A DNA stretch of 33,809 nucleotides from an uncultured Bacteroidales bacterium (GTDB lineage: Bacteria; Bacteroidota; Bacteroidia; Bacteroidales; UBA932), in NCBI GenBank assembly GCA_900541925.1, contig UQMB01000018.1, forward strand, positions 1 to 33,809, written 5' to 3'. The notes beneath the pieces were generated by a model. That model had not been told where the DNA came from, ran no database searches, and was given only the letters and a program-made list of their open reading frames with translations. Shown here in pieces: positions 26,301 to 33,809 of the stretch (positions are counted from its first letter, which is position 1; the number at the start of each line of letters is the position of its first letter). A program made the position numbers and the translations under genes.

Positions 26301-26479
26301 ATCTGCGCGGACGTTTCCTCTCCTCTATAGGAGTGAACCGTATGCAGGTGGCTCTGAGCGGCTACAACCTGCTCACTTTCACCCCGTTCATCTGGGGTGA
26401 CCCTGAGACCAAGGCCAGCACGGACCCTTCATATCCGCTCCAGCGGACTTATACAGTCAGTGTGAGACTTAACTTCTAA
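23372..26479 (+). CDS. SusC/RagA-family TonB-dependent transporter 1
   Basis: The 1035-residue outer-membrane protein imports oligosaccharides or peptides with its SusD partner, energised by TonB. It has a signal peptide (about 1-25), a carboxypeptidase-regulatory-like domain (about 28-100, KISGTVRDADGQAVIGAGV), the TonB-box-like stretch EIVAYGTQKK, a plug (about 115-225, with QVDGVERS and VRGANGVILV) and a 22-strand barrel. An EF-hand-like loop near 848-860 (DLDGNGIINADD) is typical of SusC proteins. Six bases separate it from susD1. Substrate: not deducible; no degradative enzyme lies beside it. Confidence 0.95.
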   Translation: MKIHLRELVLTALTLLLIGGTAAAQQKISGTVRDADGQAVIGAGVFLKDSTTGTVTDVDGKFTLTLPSGSVVTVSCIGYKDATFRVGSRSVYDVILEEDSTSLEGVEIVAYGTQKKVSVTGALSSVKSDDLLRTPVSNVNNVLAGQLSGVTTIQYSGEPGSDAATVFVRGKGTWTDSSPLIQVDGVERSMSDINPEDIENITVLKDASATAVFGVRGANGVILVTTKRGSEGKAKITVNTSFSLLTPTDLVRQAGSYDYAVFYNKMRANDDKPEMFSPAVVQKFLDQSDPIRFPSVQWTDYMMKKVTTQSNHSINISGGTKRVKYFVSAGFMNQGGLFKEFDAPHHLGYQYNRFNYRANLDLNVTTTTKISFDVSGNVNNADKPRTGQGSTGMIRNIYFSTPFSSPGLVDGKYVTTTTDYSDGLTLPFTGVNGLEYYTIGGYIASNVNKLQMDLSLNQDLKFITKGLSFKVKGSYNSIFTATQTGTAGVASYSPVIQPDGSMKYRKSGENSPLSYSEELGKARNWYFETSLNYARTFGGHSVSGLVLYNQSKEYYPGTYSDIPRGYVGLVGRATYDYKKRYLAEVNIGYNGSENFHPSRRFGVFPAGSLGWVVSDEPFFSPLKGVVSFFKLRASWGLVGNDKIGGSRFMYTDDPYTVNSSKYATRSGYAYNFGTDNATAFLGAYENSRNNPNVSWEKAFKQNYGVDMNFLGERLSTSFDYYKEHRTDILLRDLSAPGIIGFSVPYANLGIVDSWGWELSLKWKDRVNKDFNYWFNMNLSHNQNKIIEKKETPYTNDFQYEKGSRIGSRYMYQFFRYYDADTPRLYEETFGKSFPQQLVDLKDGDAVFVDLDGNGIINADDMTRRLGMTDDPQYLLGINAGFIWRDFELNTQWTGAWGVSRMIGNSFRMPFVSRTDETTGGLLQYHVDNTWDPEHPSQDAKYPRATFDHGKVNNYQDCALYEQDAKYLRLKTLMLAYNLRGRFLSSIGVNRMQVALSGYNLLTFTPFIWGDPETKASTDPSYPLQRTYTVSVRLNF

Positions 26480-26484
26480 CAGCG

Positions 26485-28518
26485 ATGAGACACATTTCAA
26501 AAGTCATATTGGCAGTCGCGGCGATATTTGCCGCAGGCTTTGCCTCGCATTCCTGCACCGACCCTCTCAAGTTCGGCAACGCGTTCCTTGAGAAGGCTCC
26601 GGGCGGCACAGTCACGGCGGATACCGTGTTCACCAATGCGGAGTACACCAGACAGTTCCTCGCGGGCATCTACAATAAGCAGTACTATGCCCTGCCGACC
26701 AACAGTACCAACAACCCTCCTCAGTGCCTGAACTACTGGAAGGGCATGCCGGAAGCGCTTTCGGACAACTTCCAGCTCTTCTTCCAGAACACCATCGTGG
26801 GCAACAAGTACTACACCGGCGCCCTCACCTCTTCCATAGACGGCAAGAACAACGGCAACATCTATCCATACCTCAACGAGTACATCTGGCAGAATGTGCG
26901 CAACTGCTACATCCTGCTTGAGAAGATAGATGATGTGCCGGGGCTTGACGCCGCGGAGAAGGAGCGCATGAAGGATGAGGCCCGCTGTCTTCTGGCCAAC
27001 ACCTACTTCGTGCCGTTCCGCTTCTACGGAGGCCTCCCTATCGTGACAGGGACATTCCAGGGCAACGAGAGTGAATACAACTATCCTCGAGCCAGCGTCG
27101 AGAAGACGGTTGACTTCATGGTCGGCCTGCTTGACGAGGTGATTTCAGGAGGCCATCTCCCTTGGGGTTATCCGGGCACCAGCGATGCCGCTTCCGAGAC
27201 CGGAAGGTGGACCATAGGCGGGGCCATGGCCCTTAAGTGCAAGATTCTCCAGTTCGCCGCGTCCCCGCTGTTCAACAGCGACAAGCCATACTGGGACGGG
27301 GTCTACACCATGGAAGATTCGTCTCCGGCGTGGTACGGCAACTATGACGTGGCCCGCTGGCAGAGATTCCGCAAGGCATGCGAGGATTTTATCAACAAGA
27401 TGAACGCCAATCCTGATGTCTATCATCTCGTGAAACCGGCAGGCAACAAATTTGAGGATTACCGCTATGCGTTCCGCTCATCCTATCTCCTGCAGGGAAG
27501 CCCGGAGGTCATCATGAGCGTGCGCGTGCACAAGAACGCCAAGGGCAACGACTACGGCTGGGTTAATCTCCGCACCAATGCCCGTTACAGTTACTGCCCG
27601 ACCCAGGAGTATGTGGAGATGTTCCCGTGGGCCGACGGCACTCCGTTCGACTGGGACGAGACGGAGGCGGCCGGCAAACTTGACCAGATGTTTGTCACGG
27701 GCGATAGGATTCCGGGCAAGCAGATGCTCCAGAACAGGGTTTACACCCGCGATCCGCGCCTGTATGAGACCGTGGCGGTCAACGGAGCCCTCCAGACCAT
27801 CAACTGGGGCAACGGCAAGACCAGCGGCGCCAACTACGAGCTGTGGCTTGGCGGCACGACGGCGGGCAACAAGCCTGTCACCCAGGACAGCCATTATGCT
27901 ACCGGCTACCGTTATCTCAAATACTATGCAGGCGAGGCCTATGTCGGCAAGTTCCCGCATTGGGTTTCACTCAGCGTGCCGGAGATTTATCTCGGTTATG
28001 CGGAGGCCCTCGCACAGACAGGAGATCTTCCTACGGCCATCAAGTATATTGATGCCGTCCGCGCCCGCGTAGGTCTTGGCGGCCTTGAGGAGTGCAATCC
28101 TGGCAAAAATCTCACGACTGACAAGGATGCCCTCATCAAAGAGATTCTCCGTGAGAGGGCCTGCGAGTTCGCGTTCCAGGATTCCCGCTATTTCGACATG
28201 ATCCGATACAAGCTCAGGGCTGACTTCGAGAAGACCCTCCACCGTCTTGTGATCCACCGTCTCGTCGAGAAGGACGGCCAGTGGGTCGTGAGCGACGGGC
28301 AGTGGTACAAGAAGTGCTTCGGCAAGGTGACCGACCCATCGGATCCGGACTTCTACGAGCCGACCCACTTCTCATACGAGAGGCTCCCGATTACCGTCGG
28401 CAGCCGCATCTGGTGGGACAAGGAGAGAGGAGGATTCGACCCGAAGTGGTACCTGCAGCCGTTCCCTATCACGGAACTCAACAAGAAATATGGCCTTGAG
28501 CAGAATCCGGGCTGGTAG
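26485..28518 (+). CDS. SusD/RagB-family lipoprotein 1
   Basis: This 677-residue protein is the substrate-binding lid for the preceding SusC. The N terminus is an export signal with Cys24 in a non-standard lipobox (SHSC). The helical SusD body follows, with the TPR-like segment GYAEALAQTG...AIKYIDAVRARVG and the family ending PFPITELNKKYGLEQNPGW. It is longer than many SusD proteins (about 500-600), with extra loops in the middle that may shape ligand specificity. Confidence 0.93.
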   Translation: MRHISKVILAVAAIFAAGFASHSCTDPLKFGNAFLEKAPGGTVTADTVFTNAEYTRQFLAGIYNKQYYALPTNSTNNPPQCLNYWKGMPEALSDNFQLFFQNTIVGNKYYTGALTSSIDGKNNGNIYPYLNEYIWQNVRNCYILLEKIDDVPGLDAAEKERMKDEARCLLANTYFVPFRFYGGLPIVTGTFQGNESEYNYPRASVEKTVDFMVGLLDEVISGGHLPWGYPGTSDAASETGRWTIGGAMALKCKILQFAASPLFNSDKPYWDGVYTMEDSSPAWYGNYDVARWQRFRKACEDFINKMNANPDVYHLVKPAGNKFEDYRYAFRSSYLLQGSPEVIMSVRVHKNAKGNDYGWVNLRTNARYSYCPTQEYVEMFPWADGTPFDWDETEAAGKLDQMFVTGDRIPGKQMLQNRVYTRDPRLYETVAVNGALQTINWGNGKTSGANYELWLGGTTAGNKPVTQDSHYATGYRYLKYYAGEAYVGKFPHWVSLSVPEIYLGYAEALAQTGDLPTAIKYIDAVRARVGLGGLEECNPGKNLTTDKDALIKEILRERACEFAFQDSRYFDMIRYKLRADFEKTLHRLVIHRLVEKDGQWVVSDGQWYKKCFGKVTDPSDPDFYEPTHFSYERLPITVGSRIWWDKERGGFDPKWYLQPFPITELNKKYGLEQNPGW

Positions 28519-28539
28519 TTAATCTAATCAAAGAACACA

Positions 28540-31341
28540 ATGAAGAAGAAATATATTTTTATTCTTGCGCTGTCTGCGGCTTTCAGCTTGACGCTCGCCG
28601 CGCAGGATAAGGACGCCCCGGAGAAACGGGTGGTGGATACCGGCGCTTCCAAGCCGCTGAGCCTGGAGGAGACCACGTCCGCGGTATCCGTGATAACTTC
28701 GGAAGACATCTCCCGCCGCAACTCAAAGAACGTCGGCGGAAGCATGCTGGGCCAGGGACTGGGTCTGATATCTCTCCAGGGAGCAGGTATATACTCCAGC
28801 CAGAACCCGACATTCTATGTCCGCGGACTTCAGACTCTCAACGGTAACGACGCTCCTCTGGTGCTTGTCGACGGCATAGAGCGTGACATCACCGCGGTCT
28901 CGGCCGAGGAGGTTGAGTCAGTGGTCATCCTCAAGGATGCTGCCGCCGTGGCCTTGTATGGCTACAAGGGCATCAACGGTGCCATCCAGATCAACACCAA
29001 GCGCGGTGTCAGGAACTCCAGGACCGTGAAATTCACCTACGACCATCAGTTCAACTCCCTGCTCAACAAGCCGCAGTTCGTGGACGGCTACACTTATGGA
29101 CTGGCCATCAACGAGGCCCGTGCCAATGACGGCCTCTCTGCCAGATACTCCGACCAGGAGATCGCCGCCCTGAAGTCCGGACAGTATCCGCACCTCTATC
29201 CGAGCGTGGACTGGGTTGAAGAGACTTTCCGCAACACGGCCTCCACCGACAACTTCAACATGGAGTTTAGCGGCGGCGAGGGCAGGTTCCGCTACTACGC
29301 GATGATCGACCTCATCTCCGATAAGGGTTTCATCCGCAATGCTGACGCCAACGAAGGTTACAGTACACAGGACAAATATGTCAGGGGCAACATGCGTCTC
29401 AACATGGATCTTGAGATCACTCCGACAACCGACATGAAGGTCAATCTCCTCGGCATGATGCTGGAGAACAGCCGTCCGGGAGCCAACAAGGACATCTGGG
29501 ACATGGTCTACACGGTGCCTTCGGCCGCATTCCCTGTCAAGGACGACAAGGGGGTGTGGGCAGGAAGCGACACCTGGGACGGTGAGATGAATCCGGTGGC
29601 TCAGACCACCGGAGCCGCCTACTACAAGAATCACAACCGTCTCCTGTTTGCGGATGTGACGCTCAACCAGGATCTTTCCGCCCTCGTGCCTGGACTCGCG
29701 GCGTTCGTGCGCGCCGGCTATGACCAGACGGCCAATATCTACGAGAATCACAGCAAGACCTATATCTATCATGTGAACACTCCTTCATGGCCGGCCGGGG
29801 CTTCCGAGCCTACGGTGACCAGCAAGACTCAGGGCAAAGACTCCGCCATGGGTTCAGGGGCCAACACCAACGCCTACAGCCGCAGGGCACATGTCGATGC
29901 CGGTGTCACGTATGATGCGGTATTCGGAGACCATACGATCAACTCCCAGTTCAAGTGGGACTATGAGTACAGCAACATCAACGGAGTCAACAAGACGGTC
30001 TTCCGCCACAATCTCAGCTGGTGGACCCACTATGGCTATGCCGGCAAGTACTTCGCCGATCTCGCGCTGGTGGAAAGCGGCTCAAGCCGTCTCGCACCGG
30101 GCACCAAGTGGAGTTTCTCTCCTACCTTGTCGCTTGCGTGGATAGCTTCCAAGGAGGATTTCCTCTCCGGGGCTGACTGGCTCGACCTTTTGAAATTGCG
30201 CGCTTCTGCGGGAATCCTCAATGCGGATTTCCTGCCGGGAGAGGAGGTGTGGACATATTATGCCCAGCAGTACAACACTGCCGGAGGCACATATCCGTTC
30301 TCCAGCAGCTTCACTTCCGACTTCGGACGCACCTATCTGGGACGTCTTGCCACCACATCCCCGAGCCACGAGAAGGCCTACAAGTACAATGTGGGCATTG
30401 ATTCCCGCATGTTCGGCGGCCTGAGTTTCTCCCTCGACGCCTATTGGCAGCGCCGCTCAGACATCTGGGTAAGCGCGGCGGGCAAGTACTCTGCAGTCGT
30501 GGGCAAGGACGCCCCGTACGAGAACGGAGGCATCGTGGACAGTTGGGGCACTGAGGTCGGCATCGACTATGTCGGACGCGCCGGCGGCTTCGAGTACACT
30601 CTCGGAGGCAACTTCAACTTCAACCGCAACAAGATCGTCTCCCAGCTCGAAGAGCCGCGCATGTACGAGAATCTCGTCCGTACAGGAGGCAGCGTCGGAC
30701 AAATCTACGGCATGAAGGCCATAGGCTTCTTCAAGGACGAGGCGGACATCGCCTCCAGCCCGGTGCAGAACTTCTCGACCGTGCGTCCTGGCGACATCAA
30801 GTACGAGGATGTCAACGGTGACAATGTGATCGACGCCAATGACCTTGCGGCCATAGGATACAGCGACAGGGCTCCGCAGATTTACTACAACTTCCATCTT
30901 GGTGCGGAGTGGAAGGGGCTCGGATTCTATGCTCTTTTCCAGGGTGCGGCGAGATACAGCGCCATGCTCAGCACCAAGAGCATGTACTTCCCTCTCGTTG
31001 ACAACACGACCATCTCACAGTATTACTTCGACAACCGCTGGACCCCATCGTCCCAGGATGCCAAGTTCCCGCGCCTGAGCAGTGAGAGCAATGCCAACAA
31101 CTACCGCAGCAACACTCTCTTCCTCGCGGACCGCTCGTTCCTCAAGCTGCGCAACTTCGAGCTTTACTACAAGCTTCCGGAGCCGCTGCTCGCCAGGACG
31201 AAGTTCATCAAGGGCTCCAAGTTCTATGTGAGGGGCAACGACCTGTTCAGCCTCGACCATCTGGACGTGAGCGACCCGGAGGCCTACGGCACCGGACAGC
31301 TCTTCCGCAGTGTTGTCCTTGGACTCAGTCTCACATTCTAA
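28540..31341 (+). CDS. SusC/RagA-family TonB-dependent transporter 2, short form
   Basis: The 933-residue protein has a signal peptide (about 1-21), no carboxypeptidase-regulatory-like domain, and goes almost directly into the plug (about 45-150; VRGLQTLNG, LVDGIERD, YGYKGINGAIQI). The barrel follows, including the EF-hand-like loop near 757-768 (VNGDNVIDANDL) and a C-terminal aromatic LSLTF. A TonB-box like that of susC1 is not evident. It shares short motifs with susC1 (GIVDSWG) but is otherwise divergent. It starts 21 bases after susD1 and is followed by its own susD. Confidence 0.93.
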   Translation: MKKKYIFILALSAAFSLTLAAQDKDAPEKRVVDTGASKPLSLEETTSAVSVITSEDISRRNSKNVGGSMLGQGLGLISLQGAGIYSSQNPTFYVRGLQTLNGNDAPLVLVDGIERDITAVSAEEVESVVILKDAAAVALYGYKGINGAIQINTKRGVRNSRTVKFTYDHQFNSLLNKPQFVDGYTYGLAINEARANDGLSARYSDQEIAALKSGQYPHLYPSVDWVEETFRNTASTDNFNMEFSGGEGRFRYYAMIDLISDKGFIRNADANEGYSTQDKYVRGNMRLNMDLEITPTTDMKVNLLGMMLENSRPGANKDIWDMVYTVPSAAFPVKDDKGVWAGSDTWDGEMNPVAQTTGAAYYKNHNRLLFADVTLNQDLSALVPGLAAFVRAGYDQTANIYENHSKTYIYHVNTPSWPAGASEPTVTSKTQGKDSAMGSGANTNAYSRRAHVDAGVTYDAVFGDHTINSQFKWDYEYSNINGVNKTVFRHNLSWWTHYGYAGKYFADLALVESGSSRLAPGTKWSFSPTLSLAWIASKEDFLSGADWLDLLKLRASAGILNADFLPGEEVWTYYAQQYNTAGGTYPFSSSFTSDFGRTYLGRLATTSPSHEKAYKYNVGIDSRMFGGLSFSLDAYWQRRSDIWVSAAGKYSAVVGKDAPYENGGIVDSWGTEVGIDYVGRAGGFEYTLGGNFNFNRNKIVSQLEEPRMYENLVRTGGSVGQIYGMKAIGFFKDEADIASSPVQNFSTVRPGDIKYEDVNGDNVIDANDLAAIGYSDRAPQIYYNFHLGAEWKGLGFYALFQGAARYSAMLSTKSMYFPLVDNTTISQYYFDNRWTPSSQDAKFPRLSSESNANNYRSNTLFLADRSFLKLRNFELYYKLPEPLLARTKFIKGSKFYVRGNDLFSLDHLDVSDPEAYGTGQLFRSVVLGLSLTF

Positions 31342-31351
31342 CAATGCCGAT

Positions 31352-33079
31352 ATGAAACACAAGATTATACTTTTATGTGCCTCTGTCCTGCTCGTCGCAT
31401 CTTGCGCCAAGCAGATGGACTACCACGAGTACAATATCTACGACAAGGATTACATAACCCTTAATTTCCAGAATGTCGGCGGATTCATGACCGACATCTA
31501 CAATGCCGTGCCATATGATTTCGGCAACTTCAGCAGCGGAGCCATGCAGTCTTCCGCTACCGACGAGAGCGTGTACAGCCTCTTGGGCAATCCTATAGAG
31601 GACTTCTACAACGGGGGCTGGAGCCCGTCCAACGCCAAGTCGACCCTGTGGAGCAGCATGTACAAGGGCATCGCCACCTGCAACGACTTCCTGACCCAGA
31701 TGCAGGGTCTGAACTTCGACGAGCTGGTGCTCAACGATGACTACAAGCAGCAGATGTACCGCTACGAGAATTATCAGTATGAGGCCCGCTTCATGCGCGC
31801 GTTCTTCTACTTCCTTCTCGCACGGCAGTACGGCGGCGTGCCGATGGTGGGTGAGACCATGACTCCGCAGGAGATAAACAGCCTTTCCCGCTCCTCTTCG
31901 GATGAGGTGTTCAAATATGTCATCGACGAGTGCCAGGCCATCCAGAATCTGATCATCAAGGATTATGGTGATCTCGGGGACATGGCGCTGCCTACCGCCG
32001 AGACGGGCCGTGCCGACAATCTTGCTGTGCTTGCCCTCAAGGCCCGCGCGGCTCTCTACTGGGCGAGCCCGCTATTCAATCCTTCCGGGGACAATGCCCG
32101 CTGGCGTAATGCGGCTCTCTACTATAAGGAGCTTGTCGCAGCTTGTGAGGCCCGCGGCAAGACCCTCTCCGATAAGTATGACGATCTCTGGAGCACCAAC
32201 AACTACACTGACGCGTCCGCCGTACGGGAGATAATCTTCGCTCGCCGCTACTGGACCAGCGCCAATGGAGACAATCTCGTCGAGAGCAATAACTACCCTG
32301 TCGGCATAGAGGGCGGGGCGGGCGGCAATTGCCCGACGCAGAACCTCGTGGACGCTTATGACATGCTCAACGGCAAGGCTATCGACGAGGCTGGAAGCGG
32401 CTACGACGAGAGCAATCCTTATGTCGGCCGCGATCCGCGTCTTGCCATGACCGTCGCCTACAACGGCGCGCAGTGGCCTACCTATGCCGGGGCACCGAAG
32501 CTTCAGACTTATGTGGGCGGGGCCAACGCGCAGCCTATATCAGGCGGCACGCCGACCGGATACTATCTCCGCAAGCTCTGCCACGGGGAGATTTCCCTGG
32601 CATCAAACGGGCGGGTGAAGACCAATTTCCACTCATATGTGCATTTCAGGATGGGCGGCATCTATCTCGACTACGCCGAGGCGGTCTTCCGCACCCTTGG
32701 AAGTGCCGACGCCACAAGTTCTGATTTTCCTGTGTCGGCACGCGAGCTCGCGAGCAAGACCCGCTTGCGTGTCGAGATGCCGGCCATCCCTGCCGGACTG
32801 TCCAACGATGCTTTCTGGGAGAAGTACAAGAAGGAACGTATGGTGGAACTCGCATTCGAAGGCCATCGCTTCTGGGATGTCCGCCGCTGGAAAGAGGCAG
32901 ACAAGTATTTCAAGAATATCGTGGAGATGAAGATTACCAAGGACGACGACGGAAGCTTCACATATAAGAGACAGAACGTCAGCCGCCAGTGGGATGACAA
33001 GATGTATCTCTTCCCTATTCCTCAGACCGAGACGATGAAGAACCCTAATCTCGGGCAGAACCCCGGCTGGAACAGATAA
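31352..33079 (+). CDS. SusD/RagB-family lipoprotein 2
   Basis: The 575-residue protein begins with a good lipoprotein signal (lipobox VASC, Cys18), continues with the SusD helical core (YEARFMRAFFYFLLARQYGG, ALKARAALYWASPLFNP) and ends with LFPIPQTE...NPGWNR. It is the partner of susC2. I chose ATG 31352, which gives a clean signal peptide; the frame is open upstream to 31310 within susC2. It is the last gene of the operon; a terminator follows 21 bases later. Confidence 0.95.
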   Translation: MKHKIILLCASVLLVASCAKQMDYHEYNIYDKDYITLNFQNVGGFMTDIYNAVPYDFGNFSSGAMQSSATDESVYSLLGNPIEDFYNGGWSPSNAKSTLWSSMYKGIATCNDFLTQMQGLNFDELVLNDDYKQQMYRYENYQYEARFMRAFFYFLLARQYGGVPMVGETMTPQEINSLSRSSSDEVFKYVIDECQAIQNLIIKDYGDLGDMALPTAETGRADNLAVLALKARAALYWASPLFNPSGDNARWRNAALYYKELVAACEARGKTLSDKYDDLWSTNNYTDASAVREIIFARRYWTSANGDNLVESNNYPVGIEGGAGGNCPTQNLVDAYDMLNGKAIDEAGSGYDESNPYVGRDPRLAMTVAYNGAQWPTYAGAPKLQTYVGGANAQPISGGTPTGYYLRKLCHGEISLASNGRVKTNFHSYVHFRMGGIYLDYAEAVFRTLGSADATSSDFPVSARELASKTRLRVEMPAIPAGLSNDAFWEKYKKERMVELAFEGHRFWDVRRWKEADKYFKNIVEMKITKDDDGSFTYKRQNVSRQWDDKMYLFPIPQTETMKNPNLGQNPGWNR

Positions 33080-33100
33080 TTAGCCACAATGATATTCTGA

Positions 33101-33132
33101 AAGGTCCGCCCCGCGAGGGACGGGCCTTTTTT
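33101..33132 (+). terminator. Terminator after susD2
   Basis: A twelve-base stem with one mismatch and one wobble (33101-33112 with 33117-33128) is followed by a T run to 33132. It closes the susCD operon. Confidence 0.85.
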
Positions 33133-33727
33133 ATACGGGGCATATCCCCGAGCCCCTGCGCCCTCAAGGGCCTTTCCGATTTCGCTGCGCGAAATCCCGG
33201 CCCCGGGCGGTCCGCTGATGCGGACTTTTTAGTCAAGCCATTCAGCGGTGTCCTTGTGCAGGGGCTCCGGCGATGCCTTCGCCGGGCGTCTCCGCTGCTC
33301 ATTCGCTTCGCAAACTCGCTGCCGCTCCGCCGCGCCGCTCGTGCGGCCCCTGCGGGAGTCGCTTTCCGATTTCGCTGGCGCAAAGTCCCGCGACCGCACC
33401 GGTGCTCTCGGGTGACAACACGGGCAACAGTCGGGCGCGAGGAGAGCCTTTCGGCGAGCTCCCCACAGCGCCCGATCTGTAGCCGCCGGAGACCGTACAT
33501 TCCGGCGGCGGTGCCGGCTCAATGGCTCCGCCTCCTGATTCTCGGCAACCCTGATATTACCGCCACTTCACCTGCCGGCGGAGATTACCGCTCGCAGCAA
33601 GGTTGACATTTCTCAGTCGCGACACATTCGTGGTGGCAGATAACACGCTGATAATCAAGCAAAAGAGCACTTTACCTGTCAGCAAAACAAGACAGGATAA
33701 ATCATTATTCTGCTCATTATCAGGCGC
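33133..33727. other. Gene-free, hairpin-rich GC segment
   Basis: No reading frame here looks like a protein; the open frames are Arg/Ala/Pro-rich by-products of GC content. Several perfect hairpins are present: GATTTCGC / GCGAAATC (33178-33185, 33189-33196), GTCCGC / GCGGAC followed by five T (33210-33230, terminator-like), CCGGCGA / TCGCCGG (33267-33273, 33279-33285) and a nine-base stem (33482-33490, 33501-33509). Two related 27-28-base stretches starting TTTCCGATTTCGCTG occur at 33173 and 33363. The section after 33590 is AT-richer and holds a hairpin at 33671-33701. Confidence 0.6.
33671..33701 (-). terminator. Possible minus-strand terminator
   Basis: TTTACCTGTC (33671-33680) pairs with GACAGGATAAA (33691-33701), with one bulge. 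Read on the minus strand, it lies about 27 bases after a possible stop codon at 33728-33730, as expected for the end of a gene entering from the right. Confidence 0.35.
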
Positions 33728-33809
33728 TTATCTACCGCCGGTCGAATCAGGCTCTGTGTCGTCCTGCTCTGCAGCCACCTCGCCATCATGGACTTCCGCC
33801 GCACCTGCG
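33728..33809 (-). CDS. Possible 3' end of a minus-strand gene (partial)
   Basis: On the minus strand a frame is open from the window edge to TAA at 33728-33730. It encodes about 26 residues rich in Glu, Asp, Ala and Gly (AAEVHDGEVAAEQDDTEP), resembling an acidic C-terminal tail. A hairpin lies just downstream. The fragment is too short to name a family or be sure that it is coding. Confidence 0.35.
   Translation of the reverse strand, partial: AGAAEVHDGEVAAEQDDTEPDSTGGR

Noticed and set aside
33045..33500. 151-codon Arg-rich minus-strand frame after susD2
   Set aside because: It overlaps the susD2 3' end and its terminator and is low-complexity Arg/Ala/Ser sequence in a hairpin field.
1..33809. 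CRISPR array, tRNA/rRNA genes, insertion sequences
   Set aside because: No regularly spaced direct repeats, no cloverleaf or rRNA core seen, and no transposase or integrase motifs in any reading frame.

Overview
The window is a gene-dense, fairly GC-rich stretch of a Bacteroidota chromosome, most likely order Bacteroidales. The evidence is two SusC/SusD pairs, a fused FeoAB, DUF4954 and BF3164-type lipoprotein genes, A-rich start regions without clear Shine-Dalgarno sites, and promoters of the TTTG-N19-TAnnTTTG type. The genus is not determinable by eye; an Alistipes-like or other Rikenellaceae-like relative would fit. Every complete gene lies on the + strand; only a partial reading frame at the right edge is on the - strand.

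Left part (1-5503). Ferrous-iron uptake: a FeoA-FeoB fusion, a 66-residue FeoB-associated Cys-rich membrane protein and a BF3164-like lipoprotein gene, joined by ATGA-type overlaps. The lipoprotein gene carries a 2-bp frameshift in a short CT run. Next is a two-gene unit: a regulator joining a YtfE/ScdA-like di-iron (hemerythrin-type) domain to a LuxR-type helix-turn-helix, and queH (epoxyqueuosine reductase). All these functions involve iron.

Middle part (5504-17105). Two matching long-arm hairpins and a well-formed promoter precede a solitary AAA ATPase gene with a PD-(D/E)XK-like tail. After it comes a 160-bp repeat whose inverted partner (95% identical by hand count) lies at 16933-17092. 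The roughly 9.6 kb between the copies holds a five-gene tripartite efflux operon (MacB-type ATPase, two permeases, MacA-like adaptor, TolC-like channel), then galE, a YfcE-like phosphodiesterase, a polysaccharide flippase and a lipoprotein cyclophilin.

Right-centre part (17106-23241). A YqiA-like esterase gene precedes a tight operon of DUF4954 protein, GlmS-like SIS sugar isomerase, lipoate-protein ligase and a double-domain class II aldolase whose second domain has lost its metal-site motifs. It ends at a strong terminator. This is the best candidate for an uncharacterised pathway (phosphosugar chemistry).

Right part (23242-33809). A clear promoter starts a four-gene glycan-uptake operon (susC1-susD1-susC2-susD2) ending in a terminator. 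No glycoside hydrolase or dedicated regulator is visible beside it. The last ~700 bp contain no convincing complete gene and are rich in GC hairpins; the final ~80 bases may be the 3' end of a minus-strand gene. No tRNA, rRNA, CRISPR array, insertion sequence or phage gene was seen.
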